64,000 nt of DNA from Sinorhizobium mexicanum (GTDB taxonomy: Bacteria; Pseudomonadota; Alphaproteobacteria; Rhizobiales; Rhizobiaceae): assembly GCF_013488225.1 (NCBI RefSeq), contig NZ_CP041238.1, forward strand, positions 3,942,501 to 4,006,500. The letters are read 5' to 3'. Below are positions 44,646 to 54,521 of the stretch, piece by piece. The translations under genes were made by a program, and so were the position numbers. Below the pieces are notes generated by a model. The model did no database searches. It saw only the letters and a list, made by a program, of their open reading frames with translations, and was not told the DNA's origin. The first letter of the stretch is position 1. Every line of letters begins with the position of its first letter.

Positions 44646-46202
44646 TCATTCCGCCGCCTCCACCGCCGGTACCGGCTCAAAATCCTCCGGGAAATGCGTC
44701 ATCGCGCTCATCACCGGATAGGGCGTGAAGCCGCCGAGTGCGCAGAGGGAGCCGAACTTCATCGTGTTGCAGAGATCGGCAAGCAGTTTCCGGTTCTTCT
44801 GCGGATCGATGCCGGCCGCGATGTTGTCCGCGACCTCGACGCCGCGTATCGAGCCGATACGGCAGGGCGTGCACTTGCCGCAGCTTTCGACTGCGCAGAA
44901 CTCCATGGCGAAGCGCGCCTGTTTCAGCATGTCGGCCGTATCGTCGAAGACGACGATGCCGGCGTGGCCGATCAAGCCATCCTTGGCCGCGAAGGCCTCG
45001 TAGTCGAACGGCGTGTTGAACAGCGAGCGCGGGAAATAGGCGCCGAGCGGACCGCCGACCTGCACCGCCTTGACCGGCCGGCCACTCGCCGTGCCGCCGG
45101 CAATGTCGTCGACAAGCTCGCCGAGCGTCAGACCGAAGGCGGTTTCATAGAGGCCGCCATGCTTGACGTTGCCGGCGATCTGGATCGGGATCGTCCCGCG
45201 CGACCGACCCATGCCGAAGTCGCGGTAGAAGCCTGCCCCCTTGTCGAGGATCACCGGCACGGAGGCGAGCGAGATGACGTTGTTGATGACGGTCGGGCAG
45301 TCGAAGAGCCCCTTGTGCGCCGGAAGCGGCGGCTTGGCGCGAACGATGCCGCGCTTGCCTTCGAGGCTGTTCAGGAGCGAGGTTTCCTCGCCACAGACAT
45401 AGGCGCCTGCACCGGTCCTGACCTCCATGTCGAAGGCGTGGCTGGAACCGAGCACCGAAGATCCGAGCACGCCGGCCGCGCGGGCGATTTCGATCGCCTC
45501 GCTCATGACGGCGATCGCATGCGGATATTCGGAACGCGTGTAGACGTAGCCCCTGGTGGCGCCGGTCGCGATGCCAGCGATCGCCATGCCCTCGATCAGG
45601 ACGAAGGGGTCTCCCTCCATGATCATCCGGTCGGCGAAGGTGCCGCTGTCGCCCTCGTCGGCATTGCAGACGATGTATTTCTGCGCACCTTGCGCTTCGA
45701 GCACCGTCTTCCACTTGATGCCGGTCGGGAAGCCGGCGCCGCCGCGCCCGCGAAGTCCGCTCTCGGTCACCTCCGCGACGATCGCAGCAGGCTGCATGGC
45801 CACCGCTTTTTCAAGGCCACGCAGGCCGCCATGGGCGCGATAGTCGTCGAGCGAGACGGGATCGGTGACGCCGCACCGGGCGAAGGTCAGCCGCGTCTGG
45901 TTCTTGAGGAAGGGAATTTCTTCGGTCTTGCCAAGACAAAGCGGATGCGCGCCGCCAGAGAGCAGCCCGGCATCGAGAAGTGAAGGCACGTCGCGCGCCT
46001 TCACCGGCCCATAGGCGATGCGGCCCCCGGCCGTTTCGACCTCGACCAGCGGCTCCAGCCAGTGCATGCCGCGCGAGCCGTTGCGGACGATCGTCGCGTC
46101 GAGCCCACGCGCGGCGAGCTCGTCGGCCATCGCCGTCGCCACCTTTTCGGCGCCGAGCGCCAGCACGGCGGCATCACGAGGGATGTAGATCTTCACGGTC
46201 AT
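44646..46202 (-). CDS. fdsB: NAD-dependent formate dehydrogenase beta subunit
   Basis: A 518-residue NuoF-like subunit. After an N-terminal thioredoxin-like domain it has the NADH/FMN motifs GLRGRGGAGFPTG and CNADEGDSGTFADR and the 4Fe-4S ligands in ESCGKCTPCRIGSIRG near residue 445. It moves electrons from the alpha subunit to NAD+. Its ATG overlaps the fdsG stop in an ATGA. Confidence 0.95.
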   Translation of the reverse strand: MTVKIYIPRDAAVLALGAEKVATAMADELAARGLDATIVRNGSRGMHWLEPLVEVETAGGRIAYGPVKARDVPSLLDAGLLSGGAHPLCLGKTEEIPFLKNQTRLTFARCGVTDPVSLDDYRAHGGLRGLEKAVAMQPAAIVAEVTESGLRGRGGAGFPTGIKWKTVLEAQGAQKYIVCNADEGDSGTFADRMIMEGDPFVLIEGMAIAGIATGATRGYVYTRSEYPHAIAVMSEAIEIARAAGVLGSSVLGSSHAFDMEVRTGAGAYVCGEETSLLNSLEGKRGIVRAKPPLPAHKGLFDCPTVINNVISLASVPVILDKGAGFYRDFGMGRSRGTIPIQIAGNVKHGGLYETAFGLTLGELVDDIAGGTASGRPVKAVQVGGPLGAYFPRSLFNTPFDYEAFAAKDGLIGHAGIVVFDDTADMLKQARFAMEFCAVESCGKCTPCRIGSIRGVEVADNIAAGIDPQKNRKLLADLCNTMKFGSLCALGGFTPYPVMSAMTHFPEDFEPVPAVEAAE

Positions 46203-46678
46203 CGGCGCGCCTCCGCAACCAGCGCTTCGAGCTCTGCGTCGTCGACCCGGCCATGCACCTCGCCGTCGAGCATCGCCGACGGCGAGCAGGAACAGAGCCC
46301 GAGACAGTAGACCGGCTCGAGCGTCACCGCTCCGTCCGGCGTGGTCTCGTGGAAATCGATGCCGAGCAGCGACTTGGCGCGTTCGGCCAGCCGGTCGCCG
46401 CCCATCGATTGGCAGGCTTCGGCACGACAGAGTTTCAAGACGTGGCGTCCCGCGGGGTGCTCACGGAAATCATGATAGAAGGTGACGACGCCATAGACCT
46501 CGGCGCGCGAAAGATTGAGCTCGCGCGCAATCACCGGCAAGCACTCCTCAGGCACATAGCCGAATTCGTCCTGGATCTCGTGCAGGATCGGAAGAAGTGG
46601 CCCTTCGAGCCCCTTGAGTTCACCGACAATCGCCTGCGTACGCTCAGCCACGTCTGCGCGCGGCAGCTGAATATTCAC
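46199..46678 (-). CDS. fdsG: NAD-dependent formate dehydrogenase gamma subunit
   Basis: A 159-residue NuoE-like protein. EIQDEFGYVPEECLPVIAREL and VTFYHDFREHPAGRHVLKLC are typical, and the 2Fe-2S ligands are Cys residues in KLCRAEAC and YCLGLCSCSPSAM. It is the first structural gene of the operon, located 182 bases downstream of the LysR gene on the same strand. Confidence 0.94.
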   Translation of the reverse strand: MNIQLPRADVAERTQAIVGELKGLEGPLLPILHEIQDEFGYVPEECLPVIARELNLSRAEVYGVVTFYHDFREHPAGRHVLKLCRAEACQSMGGDRLAERAKSLLGIDFHETTPDGAVTLEPVYCLGLCSCSPSAMLDGEVHGRVDDAELEALVAEARR

Positions 46679-46758
46679 GCGAAGAGCCCTCCCGGCTCGC
46701 GGCGCTCTGCGCTGCCAGGTGTTTCCCGACCGTCATCGCGCCGAATTATCAACCACTT

Positions 46759-46789
46759 GGCAAAGATCAAAGCCTCCTAGGTCTTTGCC
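46759..46789. promoter_or_regulatory. Inverted repeat upstream of fdsG
   Basis: GGCAAAGA and TCTTTGCC form 8-bp arms spaced by 15 bases, about 80-110 bases upstream of fdsG. It may be a regulator site for the fds promoter; the binder is unknown. Confidence 0.35.
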
Positions 46790-46848
46790 CATGGAGTCAA
46801 GCTTCGCGCTTATGGCCCGAAGGGTCAATAATGCTGTTCCGTTGATTG

Positions 46849-46863
46849 ATAGAAAAAATCTAT
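46849..46863. promoter_or_regulatory. LysR-type operator candidate for the fds operon
   Basis: ATAGA-AAAAA-TCTAT is a perfect 15-bp palindrome containing T-N11-A, the LysR consensus. It overlaps the LysR stop codon and lies about 170 bases upstream of fdsG. Confidence 0.5.
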
Positions 46864-47756
46864 TGAGTTTTGTTGCGTTCGGCGAGGATGCGCGCCTCAT
46901 GCAGTAGCGCGGAGACCAGCGGCGTAAAGGGCTCGCGGTAGGTGGCGACCAGCCCGACGGTGTGATGGACATCCGGATCGACGATCGGGATCATCCGGAT
47001 GTCCTCGTGAAAGCCAAATGATTTCGCGACGTTAAACGGCATGATGCTCGCCCAGCGGCCGGTGCGCACATGGGAGAAAAGCACGATCATCGAATTCGAT
47101 TCGAGCGTCGGGCTGGCGATCGCGCCGGCTTCGGCAAAATGCTGATTGATGATACGGCGGTTCTGCATGTCGGCAGTCAATAGACAAAGCCGAACGTTGC
47201 TGACTTCCTTCCAGGTCACGCTTTTGCGATCCGACAGCGGTGTGCCGGAGGCGGTAACCAGATGATATTGCTCGATCTGTAGCGGCACGCTCGTCACCCG
47301 GCCGAGCGGCTCGTTCTCCAGATAGGTCAAACCGGCATCGATCTCGAGGTTTTCGAGAAGCCCCAGAATCTGCAACGATGTGGTCGAAAGCACGGAGAAA
47401 GTGACGTCCGGATGCTTTTCCTGGAAGGGTGCGGTGATCATCGGCACCATGGCAAGCGTTGTCGGGATCGCGGCCAGCCGGATGTGCCCCGACAAACCCG
47501 TGCGCGCCGCGCGCATCTCCTCGCGCATGGTCCGGGTGTCGCTGACGATCCGCCGCGCCCATTCAAGCACTCGCTGGCCCTCGGGCGTCAGACCCTGGTA
47601 ACGCGATCCGCGGTTGACGAGCATGACGCCGAGTTGGTCCTCAAGTTGCCGGATCGCCGCCGACAGCGTCGGCTGCGTGACGCCGCATTCCTCCGCAGCC
47701 CGGCCAAAATGCCGTTCGCGAGCAAGTGCGAGAAAAAATTCCAGCTTGTCGATCAT
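46860..47756 (-). CDS. LysR-family regulator of the formate dehydrogenase operon
   Basis: A 298-residue LysR protein. The helix-turn-helix covers about residues 3-60 (LEFFLALARERHFGRAAEEC, TQPTLSAAIRQLEDQLG). It lies directly upstream of and in line with fdsGBACD, and LysR genes next to fds operons control them in several proteobacteria. A T-N11-A site overlaps its own stop. The effector (formate or a related signal) is inferred. Confidence 0.9.
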   Translation of the reverse strand: MIDKLEFFLALARERHFGRAAEECGVTQPTLSAAIRQLEDQLGVMLVNRGSRYQGLTPEGQRVLEWARRIVSDTRTMREEMRAARTGLSGHIRLAAIPTTLAMVPMITAPFQEKHPDVTFSVLSTTSLQILGLLENLEIDAGLTYLENEPLGRVTSVPLQIEQYHLVTASGTPLSDRKSVTWKEVSNVRLCLLTADMQNRRIINQHFAEAGAIASPTLESNSMIVLFSHVRTGRWASIMPFNVAKSFGFHEDIRMIPIVDPDVHHTVGLVATYREPFTPLVSALLHEARILAERNKTQ

Positions 47757-47786
47757 GCCTGACCTTTAGAGTGGCGATTGAATCGG

Positions 47787-47897
47787 CCCCTCACCCTAAC
47801 CCTCTCCCCGTCGAGACGGGGAGAGGGGACTGAGACGCCGCCCGCTTGTCCCTTCGCCCCGCATGCGGGGCGAAGGTGCCGGCAGGCGGATGAGGGG
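47787..47897. repeat. Dispersed nested-hairpin repeat
   Basis: Outer CCCCTCA / TGAGGGG arms enclose two perfect hairpins: CCTCTCCCCGTC-GA-GACGGGGAGAGG (47801-47826) and CCTTCGCCCCGC with its complement (47851-47876). It lies between the SDR and LysR genes. This cccctcaccctaaccc-type repeat is recalled as common in rhizobial intergenic DNA. Confidence 0.8.
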
Positions 47898-47914
47898 CGG
47901 AAACCGCCATGGCT

Positions 47915-48685
47915 TTAGCAGATAAGTTGCCCCCCGTTCACCTCCAGCACCTGTCCGGTGATGTAGCCCGAAAGCGCATGCGAGGCGAGGAAGAGATAGG
48001 CGGGCGCGCAATCTTCGGCGGTGCCGAGCCGCGCCAGCGGGATCGTCTTGCGCGTCGCCTCCAGCTTCTCCGGCGATGAATAGCGCTCGTGGAAATCGGT
48101 CGCGATCGTTCCCGGCGAGACACAGTTGACGCGGATGCCCTCCGGCGCCAGCTCGCGTGCCAGTGCCTTCGAATAGGTCGCGACGAAGGCCTTGGTCGCA
48201 GAGTAGATCGACGAGCCGGCGCTGCCGCCGGTTGAGGCGGAGATCGACACGGTGTTGACGATCGCAGGATGGGTGCCCTTGCGCAGCAGCGGCAATACTG
48301 CGCGCGTCATTTCGACGACCGACGTCTGATTAAGCTGCACGACGGTGCGATAGTCTTCATCGGTCAGGTCGGCGGCAGGGAAACGCCCGACCATCGTGCC
48401 GGCATTGTTGATGAGGACATCGACACGGTCGAACCGCTCGCGGACGGCATCCGCCAGGCTTTCGACACCTCCGGCGGCAAGAAAATCGGCGGCACAAAGA
48501 AATGCCCTGCCCTCGGTTGCGGCCAATTCGAGAAAATCGTGACGCTCGCGGGCGGCTGTCCTGCCCATGTGGACGAGGACATGCGCGCCGCAGTCGAGAA
48601 ATTGTCGCGCAACCTCCAGCCCGATCCCCCGGCCACCGCCGGTCACCACTACGTTCATGCCCCTGAACAAGGCCGGATGAAACAT
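47915..48685 (-). CDS. Short-chain dehydrogenase/reductase
   Basis: A 256-residue classical SDR from ATG 48685, which has GGGGGAAGG just upstream. The cofactor motif VVVTGGGRGIGLEVA is at residues 11-25, NNAG in VDVLINNAGTMVG, the catalytic Tyr-x3-Lys in SIYSATKAF, and VNCVSPGTI follows. It is divergent from glpR by 269 bases. Substrate unknown; sugar alcohol or 3-oxoacyl substrates are both possible. Confidence 0.9.
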   Translation of the reverse strand: MFHPALFRGMNVVVTGGGRGIGLEVARQFLDCGAHVLVHMGRTAARERHDFLELAATEGRAFLCAADFLAAGGVESLADAVRERFDRVDVLINNAGTMVGRFPAADLTDEDYRTVVQLNQTSVVEMTRAVLPLLRKGTHPAIVNTVSISASTGGSAGSSIYSATKAFVATYSKALARELAPEGIRVNCVSPGTIATDFHERYSSPEKLEATRKTIPLARLGTAEDCAPAYLFLASHALSGYITGQVLEVNGGQLIC

Positions 48686-48907
48686 GCCTTCCCCCTCTGC
48701 CCCACGATCCCGGTCCGGATCACAAGCGCCGATCAACAATCATAAAGTTGGAGCAGAATGCGGGAGAAAAAAGTGCCCAGCGTCCTTTCTCCCACCCTGA
48801 CAGACCAACAGGCTCGCCCATCCACCGCCGGATTGCAACACGGGCGCGTCAGCGATTGCCGCGAAACCAGCATCGTGCAAAAACGCTGGCTTCTGAAATT
48901 GCAAGGG

Positions 48908-48940
48908 TTTCGTTTTTGCATATTATGAAAGAAAACGAAA
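48908..48940. promoter_or_regulatory. Inverted repeat in the glpR leader
   Basis: TTTCGTTTT and AAAACGAAA are perfect 9-bp arms spaced by 15 bases, ending 14 bases before the glpR start. The TTTTCGTTTT motif recurs upstream of glpD, so both are likely GlpR sites. Confidence 0.55.
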
Positions 48941-48954
48941 ACGAGGGAGCCGAG

Positions 48955-49719
48955 ATGTATCTCAGCGGGCGGCAAGCGGAAATTCTGGAGCTGGCAAAAA
49001 TGGAGGGGCGCGTCCTCGTCGAGGAGCTTGCCCAGCGCTTTTCGGTGACGCCGCAAACGATCCGCAAGGATCTCAACGATCTCTGCGATGCAAGGGTGCT
49101 GAACCGCATTCACGGCGGCGCCATCTTCCCGAGCGGCAAGGAAAACGTCAAATACGACGCGCGACGCCAGATCGCCGCGGCCGAGAAACAAGCAATCGGC
49201 CGCGCCGCCGCCGCCCTTATCCCCGACAACGCCTCGCTCTTCATCAATATCGGCACCACCACCGAGGCGGTGGGAGAAGCCCTGCTCGACCACAAGGAAT
49301 TGATGGTCATCACCAACAACATCAATGTTGCCAATAGGTTGCGCGTTTTCCCCTCGATCGAAGTGGTGATCGCGGGCGGTGTCGTGCGCGGTTCCGACGG
49401 CGGCATCGTCGGCGAGGCCGCCGTTGACTTCATCAAGCAGTTCAAGGTGGATTTCGCCGTCATCGGGGCCTCGGCAATCGACCACGACGGTGCTCTCCTC
49501 GATTTCGACTATCGCGAAGTGAAAGTCGCGCAGGCGATTATCGCCAACGCGCGCCACGTCATTCTCGTTTCGGATTCCACGAAATTCGAGCGAACCGCGC
49601 CGGTCAGGATCGGTCACATCTCCCAGGTCCAGACTTTCATCACCGACCGCTGCATCATTGAAAACGTTCGGAAAATATGCGCCGAACAGGACGTCCAGCT
49701 GATCGAGACGGATGCCTGA
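48955..49719 (+). CDS. glpR: DeoR-family repressor of glycerol genes
   Basis: A 254-residue DeoR/GlpR regulator starting at ATG 48955 (GAGGGAG upstream); the in-frame upstream ATGs at 48925 and 48748 would put the operator-like repeat inside the gene. The HTH (VEELAQRFSVTPQTIRKDLNDL) is at about residues 20-41, followed by RIHGGAI and a sugar-phosphate isomerase-like sensor (FINIGTTTEAVGEAL, DFDYREVKVAQ). It probably responds to glycerol-3-phosphate. glpD is 130 bases downstream with phased TTCG repeats in the gap. Confidence 0.93.
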   Translation: MYLSGRQAEILELAKMEGRVLVEELAQRFSVTPQTIRKDLNDLCDARVLNRIHGGAIFPSGKENVKYDARRQIAAAEKQAIGRAAAALIPDNASLFINIGTTTEAVGEALLDHKELMVITNNINVANRLRVFPSIEVVIAGGVVRGSDGGIVGEAAVDFIKQFKVDFAVIGASAIDHDGALLDFDYREVKVAQAIIANARHVILVSDSTKFERTAPVRIGHISQVQTFITDRCIIENVRKICAEQDVQLIETDA

Positions 49720-49745
49720 TCCACGACCAATTGGGAGCGTCCAAG

Positions 49746-49789
49746 ACTCGGGAAACATTCGTTTGACATTCGATATGTTTTCGTTTTAA
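49746..49789. promoter_or_regulatory. glpD promoter with four 11-bp phased repeats (GlpR operator candidate)
   Basis: Four consecutive 11-base units share TCG at the same place: ACTCGGGAAAC, ATTCGTTTGAC, ATTCGATATGT and TTTCGTTTTAA. They overlap a -35 like TTGACA (49763-49768) and a weak -10 17 bases later. Phased direct repeats over a promoter fit a DeoR-family repressor. Confidence 0.6.
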
Positions 49790-49849
49790 CTGATTTCACT
49801 TTCGCAGTTGCATCAATTTGTGCGTTGCGGGATGCGGAGGGGAAATACA

Positions 49850-51367
49850 GTGTCAGAGCAGGCAATCTTCGACGTCTTCGTCATAGGCGGCGGCATCAAC
49901 GGATGCGGCATTGCACGCGACGCGGTCGGTCGTGGCTATTCGGTTGCGCTCGCCGAGATGAAAGATTTTGCCTCGGGTACGTCGTCCGGCTCGACCAAGC
50001 TTATCCATGGCGGGCTGCGCTATCTCGAATATTATGAGTTTCGCCTGGTCCGCGAGGCGCTGATGGAGCGCGAGATCTTGTGGGCGATGGCGCCGCACGT
50101 CATCTGGCCGATGCGCTTCGTGCTGCCCTTCCACAAGGGCGGCCTGCGGCCGGCCTGGCTCATCCGGCTCGGCCTGTTTCTTTATGATCACATCGGCGGC
50201 CGCAAGCTGTTGCCCGCAACCCGCACGCTGGACATGACGCGCGATCCGGCGGGATTGCCGCTGAAGCGCCTTTTTACCAAGGCATTCGAATATTCCGACG
50301 GCTGGGTCAACGATGCCCGCCTTGTCGTGCTGAACGCCCGCGACGCGGCCGATCGCGGCGCGCGGGTCATGCCACGTACCCGGGTCGTCTCGGCGCGCCG
50401 CAAGGATGGCCACTGGACAATCGAAACGGAGAATATGGTGACGGGCGCACGCGCAACCCTGCGTTCCCGTCTGCTCGTCAACGCCACCGGTCCCTGGGTG
50501 GATCGCGTGCTTGCCGACACGATCGGCAAGAACGACGTGCATAATGTCCGCCTCGTCCAGGGCAGCCATATCGTCGTGAAGAAGAAATTTGACGATCCGC
50601 GTGCCTATTTCTTCCAGAACCCGGATGGACGGATCATCTTCGCCATTCCCTACGAGAACGAGTTCACGCTGATCGGAACGACGGATCGCGATTTCGACGG
50701 CAACCCGGCGGAAGCGCGCATCAGCGATGCCGAGATCGACTATCTTTGCAAGGCGGCGAGCGAATACTTCACCGAGCCGGTAACGCGGGACGACATCGTC
50801 TGGACCTATTCGGCGGTGCGCCCGCTGTTCGACGACGGCGCCAGCAAGGCACAGGAGGCGACGCGCGATTACGTGCTGCGCCTTGAGGGCGAGAACCGCC
50901 AGGCGCCGCTGCTCAACGTCTTCGGCGGCAAGCTCACTACCTACCGGCGGCTGAGCGAGTCCGCGCTGGAAAAAATCGGCGAGGCGATCGGGGTCAAGGG
51001 TCGGAAATGGACGGCCGGGTCGAACCTGCCGGGCGGCGATTTTCCAGCTACCGGCTACGACGCCGAGGTCGCCAGCCTCAAGGCGCGCTATCCTTTTCTT
51101 GCCAATACGCACGCGCGCCGCCTTGTGCGGCTCTACGGCACGCGGGCGGCACAGCTTCTCGGCAAGGCGGCGAGCGAAGCCGATCTCGGAAGACGTTTCG
51201 GAGCCGACCTCTACGAAACCGAAGTCAATTGGCTGATCGAGCAGGAATGGGCGCGGCGTGCGGAGGACGTTTTGTGGCGCCGGACGAAACTCGGACTGAA
51301 GCTCTCACCGGCCGAAGCCGCGGAGTTGGAGGAATATATGCAGGGCGCGGCCAACGCTGCCGCCTAG
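49850..51367 (+). CDS. glpD: Glycerol-3-phosphate dehydrogenase (aerobic, FAD)
   Basis: A 505-residue flavoprotein starting at GTG 49850 with GGAGGGG seven bases upstream; an in-frame earlier ATG is disfavoured. FVIGGGINGCGIARDAVGRG is the FAD motif, SGSTKLIHGGLRYLEYYEF and GGKLTTYRRLSE are family signatures. It oxidises glycerol-3-phosphate to dihydroxyacetone phosphate at the inner membrane and feeds electrons to quinone. It heads the operon of the glycerol importer. Confidence 0.96.
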   Translation: MSEQAIFDVFVIGGGINGCGIARDAVGRGYSVALAEMKDFASGTSSGSTKLIHGGLRYLEYYEFRLVREALMEREILWAMAPHVIWPMRFVLPFHKGGLRPAWLIRLGLFLYDHIGGRKLLPATRTLDMTRDPAGLPLKRLFTKAFEYSDGWVNDARLVVLNARDAADRGARVMPRTRVVSARRKDGHWTIETENMVTGARATLRSRLLVNATGPWVDRVLADTIGKNDVHNVRLVQGSHIVVKKKFDDPRAYFFQNPDGRIIFAIPYENEFTLIGTTDRDFDGNPAEARISDAEIDYLCKAASEYFTEPVTRDDIVWTYSAVRPLFDDGASKAQEATRDYVLRLEGENRQAPLLNVFGGKLTTYRRLSESALEKIGEAIGVKGRKWTAGSNLPGGDFPATGYDAEVASLKARYPFLANTHARRLVRLYGTRAAQLLGKAASEADLGRRFGADLYETEVNWLIEQEWARRAEDVLWRRTKLGLKLSPAEAAELEEYMQGAANAAA

Positions 51368-51469
51368 ATCACGATATGCGGGCGGAAAACCGAGGCCCTT
51401 TTCCTCGTCCCGCTCTGATACCCTGCAATTTGAGACTGCCGATGGCTGGGTGGAACACCGGAGAATTCA

Positions 51470-52540
51470 ATGCTTGAAATGAAGAACATATCCAAGGTCG
51501 TGGGCGGGGAGACGCATATCCACCCGACCGACCTTGTGCTGGAGAGGGGGTCGCTGAATGTGCTGCTCGGCCCCACGCTCTCCGGCAAGACGTCGTTGAT
51601 GCGGCTGATGGCCGGTCTCGACAAGCCTGCCTCCGGATCGCTTCGCTTCGATGGCGCCGACGTCACCGGCCTGCCCGTGCAGCAACGCTCCGTCGCCATG
51701 GTCTACCAGCAGTTCATCAACTATCCGGCGATGACGGTCTACGACAACATCGCCTCTCCGATGCGCATCAAGGGCGCCGACAGCGCGACCGTCGACCGGG
51801 AAGTGCGCAAGGCCGCCGAACTCCTGAAGCTCACCCCCTATCTCGACCGCACACCCTTGAATCTTTCCGGCGGCCAGCAGCAGCGCACCGCGCTTGCGCG
51901 TGCGATCGTCAAGAACGCCGATCTGGTGCTGCTCGACGAACCGCTCGCCAATCTCGATTACAAGCTGCGCGAGGAACTGCGCGAGGAACTGCCGAAGATA
52001 TTCTCCGCCTCCGGCGCGATCTTCGTTTATGCGACGACGGAGCCGTCCGAGGCCTTGCTGCTCGGCGGCAATACCGCGACCCTGAGCGAAGGCCGCATCA
52101 CCCAGTTCGGCCGCACGATCGACGTCTATCGCCGCCCGATCGATATCGTCACCGCGCGCACATTCGCCGATCCGCCGCTGAACACGATCGAGCTCGTTAA
52201 GACGGGAGCGGATTTCACGCTCGATGGAAAGCCCGTGCTGACCGTCCCGGCCCACCTTTCGGCCGTCCCCGACGGCCCCTGCACCGTCGCCTTCCAGCCG
52301 CACCACCTTTCTTTCGATCCGCCGAACGGCAGGGGCAATGCGCTTACCGTCAAGACGGCGATCTCTGAAATCGCAGGCTCGGAGAGCTTCATTCACGTCG
52401 GCTTTGCCGGCGCGCGCTGGGTCATGCTCGCGCCCGGCATTCACGACATCGAACCGGACGCGGTTCTCAAGGTCTTTGTCGATACACGCCACCTCATGGC
52501 CTTCGGGCCCGACGGTCGCGCGATCGGCGGCACGGCCTGA
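51470..52540 (+). CDS. glpS: Glycerol ABC transporter ATP-binding protein GlpS
   Basis: A 356-residue CUT1-type ATPase. Walker A is GPTLSGKTS, the signature LSGGQQQRTALARAI and Walker B VLLLDEP, with a C-terminal TOBE-like domain. It belongs to the two-ATPase glycerol importer of rhizobia (GlpS and GlpT). It starts 102 bases after glpD and 20 bases before glpT. Substrate assignment rests on the glpR-glpD context and the matching gene set. Confidence 0.88.
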   Translation: MLEMKNISKVVGGETHIHPTDLVLERGSLNVLLGPTLSGKTSLMRLMAGLDKPASGSLRFDGADVTGLPVQQRSVAMVYQQFINYPAMTVYDNIASPMRIKGADSATVDREVRKAAELLKLTPYLDRTPLNLSGGQQQRTALARAIVKNADLVLLDEPLANLDYKLREELREELPKIFSASGAIFVYATTEPSEALLLGGNTATLSEGRITQFGRTIDVYRRPIDIVTARTFADPPLNTIELVKTGADFTLDGKPVLTVPAHLSAVPDGPCTVAFQPHHLSFDPPNGRGNALTVKTAISEIAGSESFIHVGFAGARWVMLAPGIHDIEPDAVLKVFVDTRHLMAFGPDGRAIGGTA

Positions 52541-52560
52541 GACGGCGCTGGGAGGAGAAA

Positions 52561-53631
<1,071 letters not shown>

Positions 53632-53634
53632 GCC

Positions 53635-54501
53635 ATGGAAAAAACCTGGAACAACAAGGCCTGGTTCATGGTCCTGCCGGTGCTGGTGCTCGTCGCCTTC
53701 TCCGCCGTGGTCCCGCTGATGACCGTCGTCAACTATTCGGTGCAGGACACCTTCGGCAATAACGAGTTCTTCTGGGCCGGCACCGACTGGTTTGTGGATA
53801 CACTCGAATCCGACCGCTTCTGGGATGCGCTGACCCGCAACCTGATCTTCTCGGCGATCATCCTGACGATCCAGATTCCGCTCGGCATCGTGATCGCGCT
53901 CAACATGCCGAAGAAGGGCATCGGCGTTCCGATCTGCCTGGTGCTGATGGCGCTGCCGCTGCTCATTCCGTGGAATGTCGTCGGCACCATCTGGCAGGTC
54001 TTCGGCCGCGTCGACATCGGCCTCCTCGGACGCACGCTCGCCTCGCTCGGCATCAACTACAACTATGTGCAGAATCCGATCGATGCGTGGGTCACGCTGA
54101 TCGTCATGGACGTCTGGCACTGGACGAGCCTCGTCGTGCTCCTCTGCTATGCCGGGCTCGTCTCGATCCCGGACGCTTACTATCAGGCGGCCAAGATCGA
54201 CGGCGCCTCGCGCTGGTCCGTCTTCCGTTACATCCAGCTTCCGAAGATGAAGCGCGTGCTCCTGATCGCCTTCCTGCTGCGCTTCATGGACAGTTTCATG
54301 ATCTACACGGAACCCTTCGTCGTGACCGGCGGTGGTCCGGGTAATTCGACGACCTTCCTGTCGATCGATCTCGTCAAGATGGCGATCGGCCAGTTCGACC
54401 TCGGCCCGGCCGCAGCCCTCTCGATCATCTACTTCCTCATCATCCTGCTGCTCTCGTGGATCTTCTACACGGTGATGACCACGAGCGATGCGCAGGGCTG
54501 A
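53635..54501 (+). CDS. glpP: Glycerol ABC transporter permease GlpP
   Basis: A 288-residue inner-membrane protein with about six hydrophobic segments and the CUT1 permease EAA-like loop seen as YYQAAKIDGASRWSVFRYIQLP. It forms one half of the glycerol channel. The overlap-free 3-base spacing to glpT indicates coupled translation. Confidence 0.9.
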   Translation: MEKTWNNKAWFMVLPVLVLVAFSAVVPLMTVVNYSVQDTFGNNEFFWAGTDWFVDTLESDRFWDALTRNLIFSAIILTIQIPLGIVIALNMPKKGIGVPICLVLMALPLLIPWNVVGTIWQVFGRVDIGLLGRTLASLGINYNYVQNPIDAWVTLIVMDVWHWTSLVVLLCYAGLVSIPDAYYQAAKIDGASRWSVFRYIQLPKMKRVLLIAFLLRFMDSFMIYTEPFVVTGGGPGNSTTFLSIDLVKMAIGQFDLGPAAALSIIYFLIILLLSWIFYTVMTTSDAQG

Positions 54502-54521
54502 GAAAGGAGGGAGGAGACACT

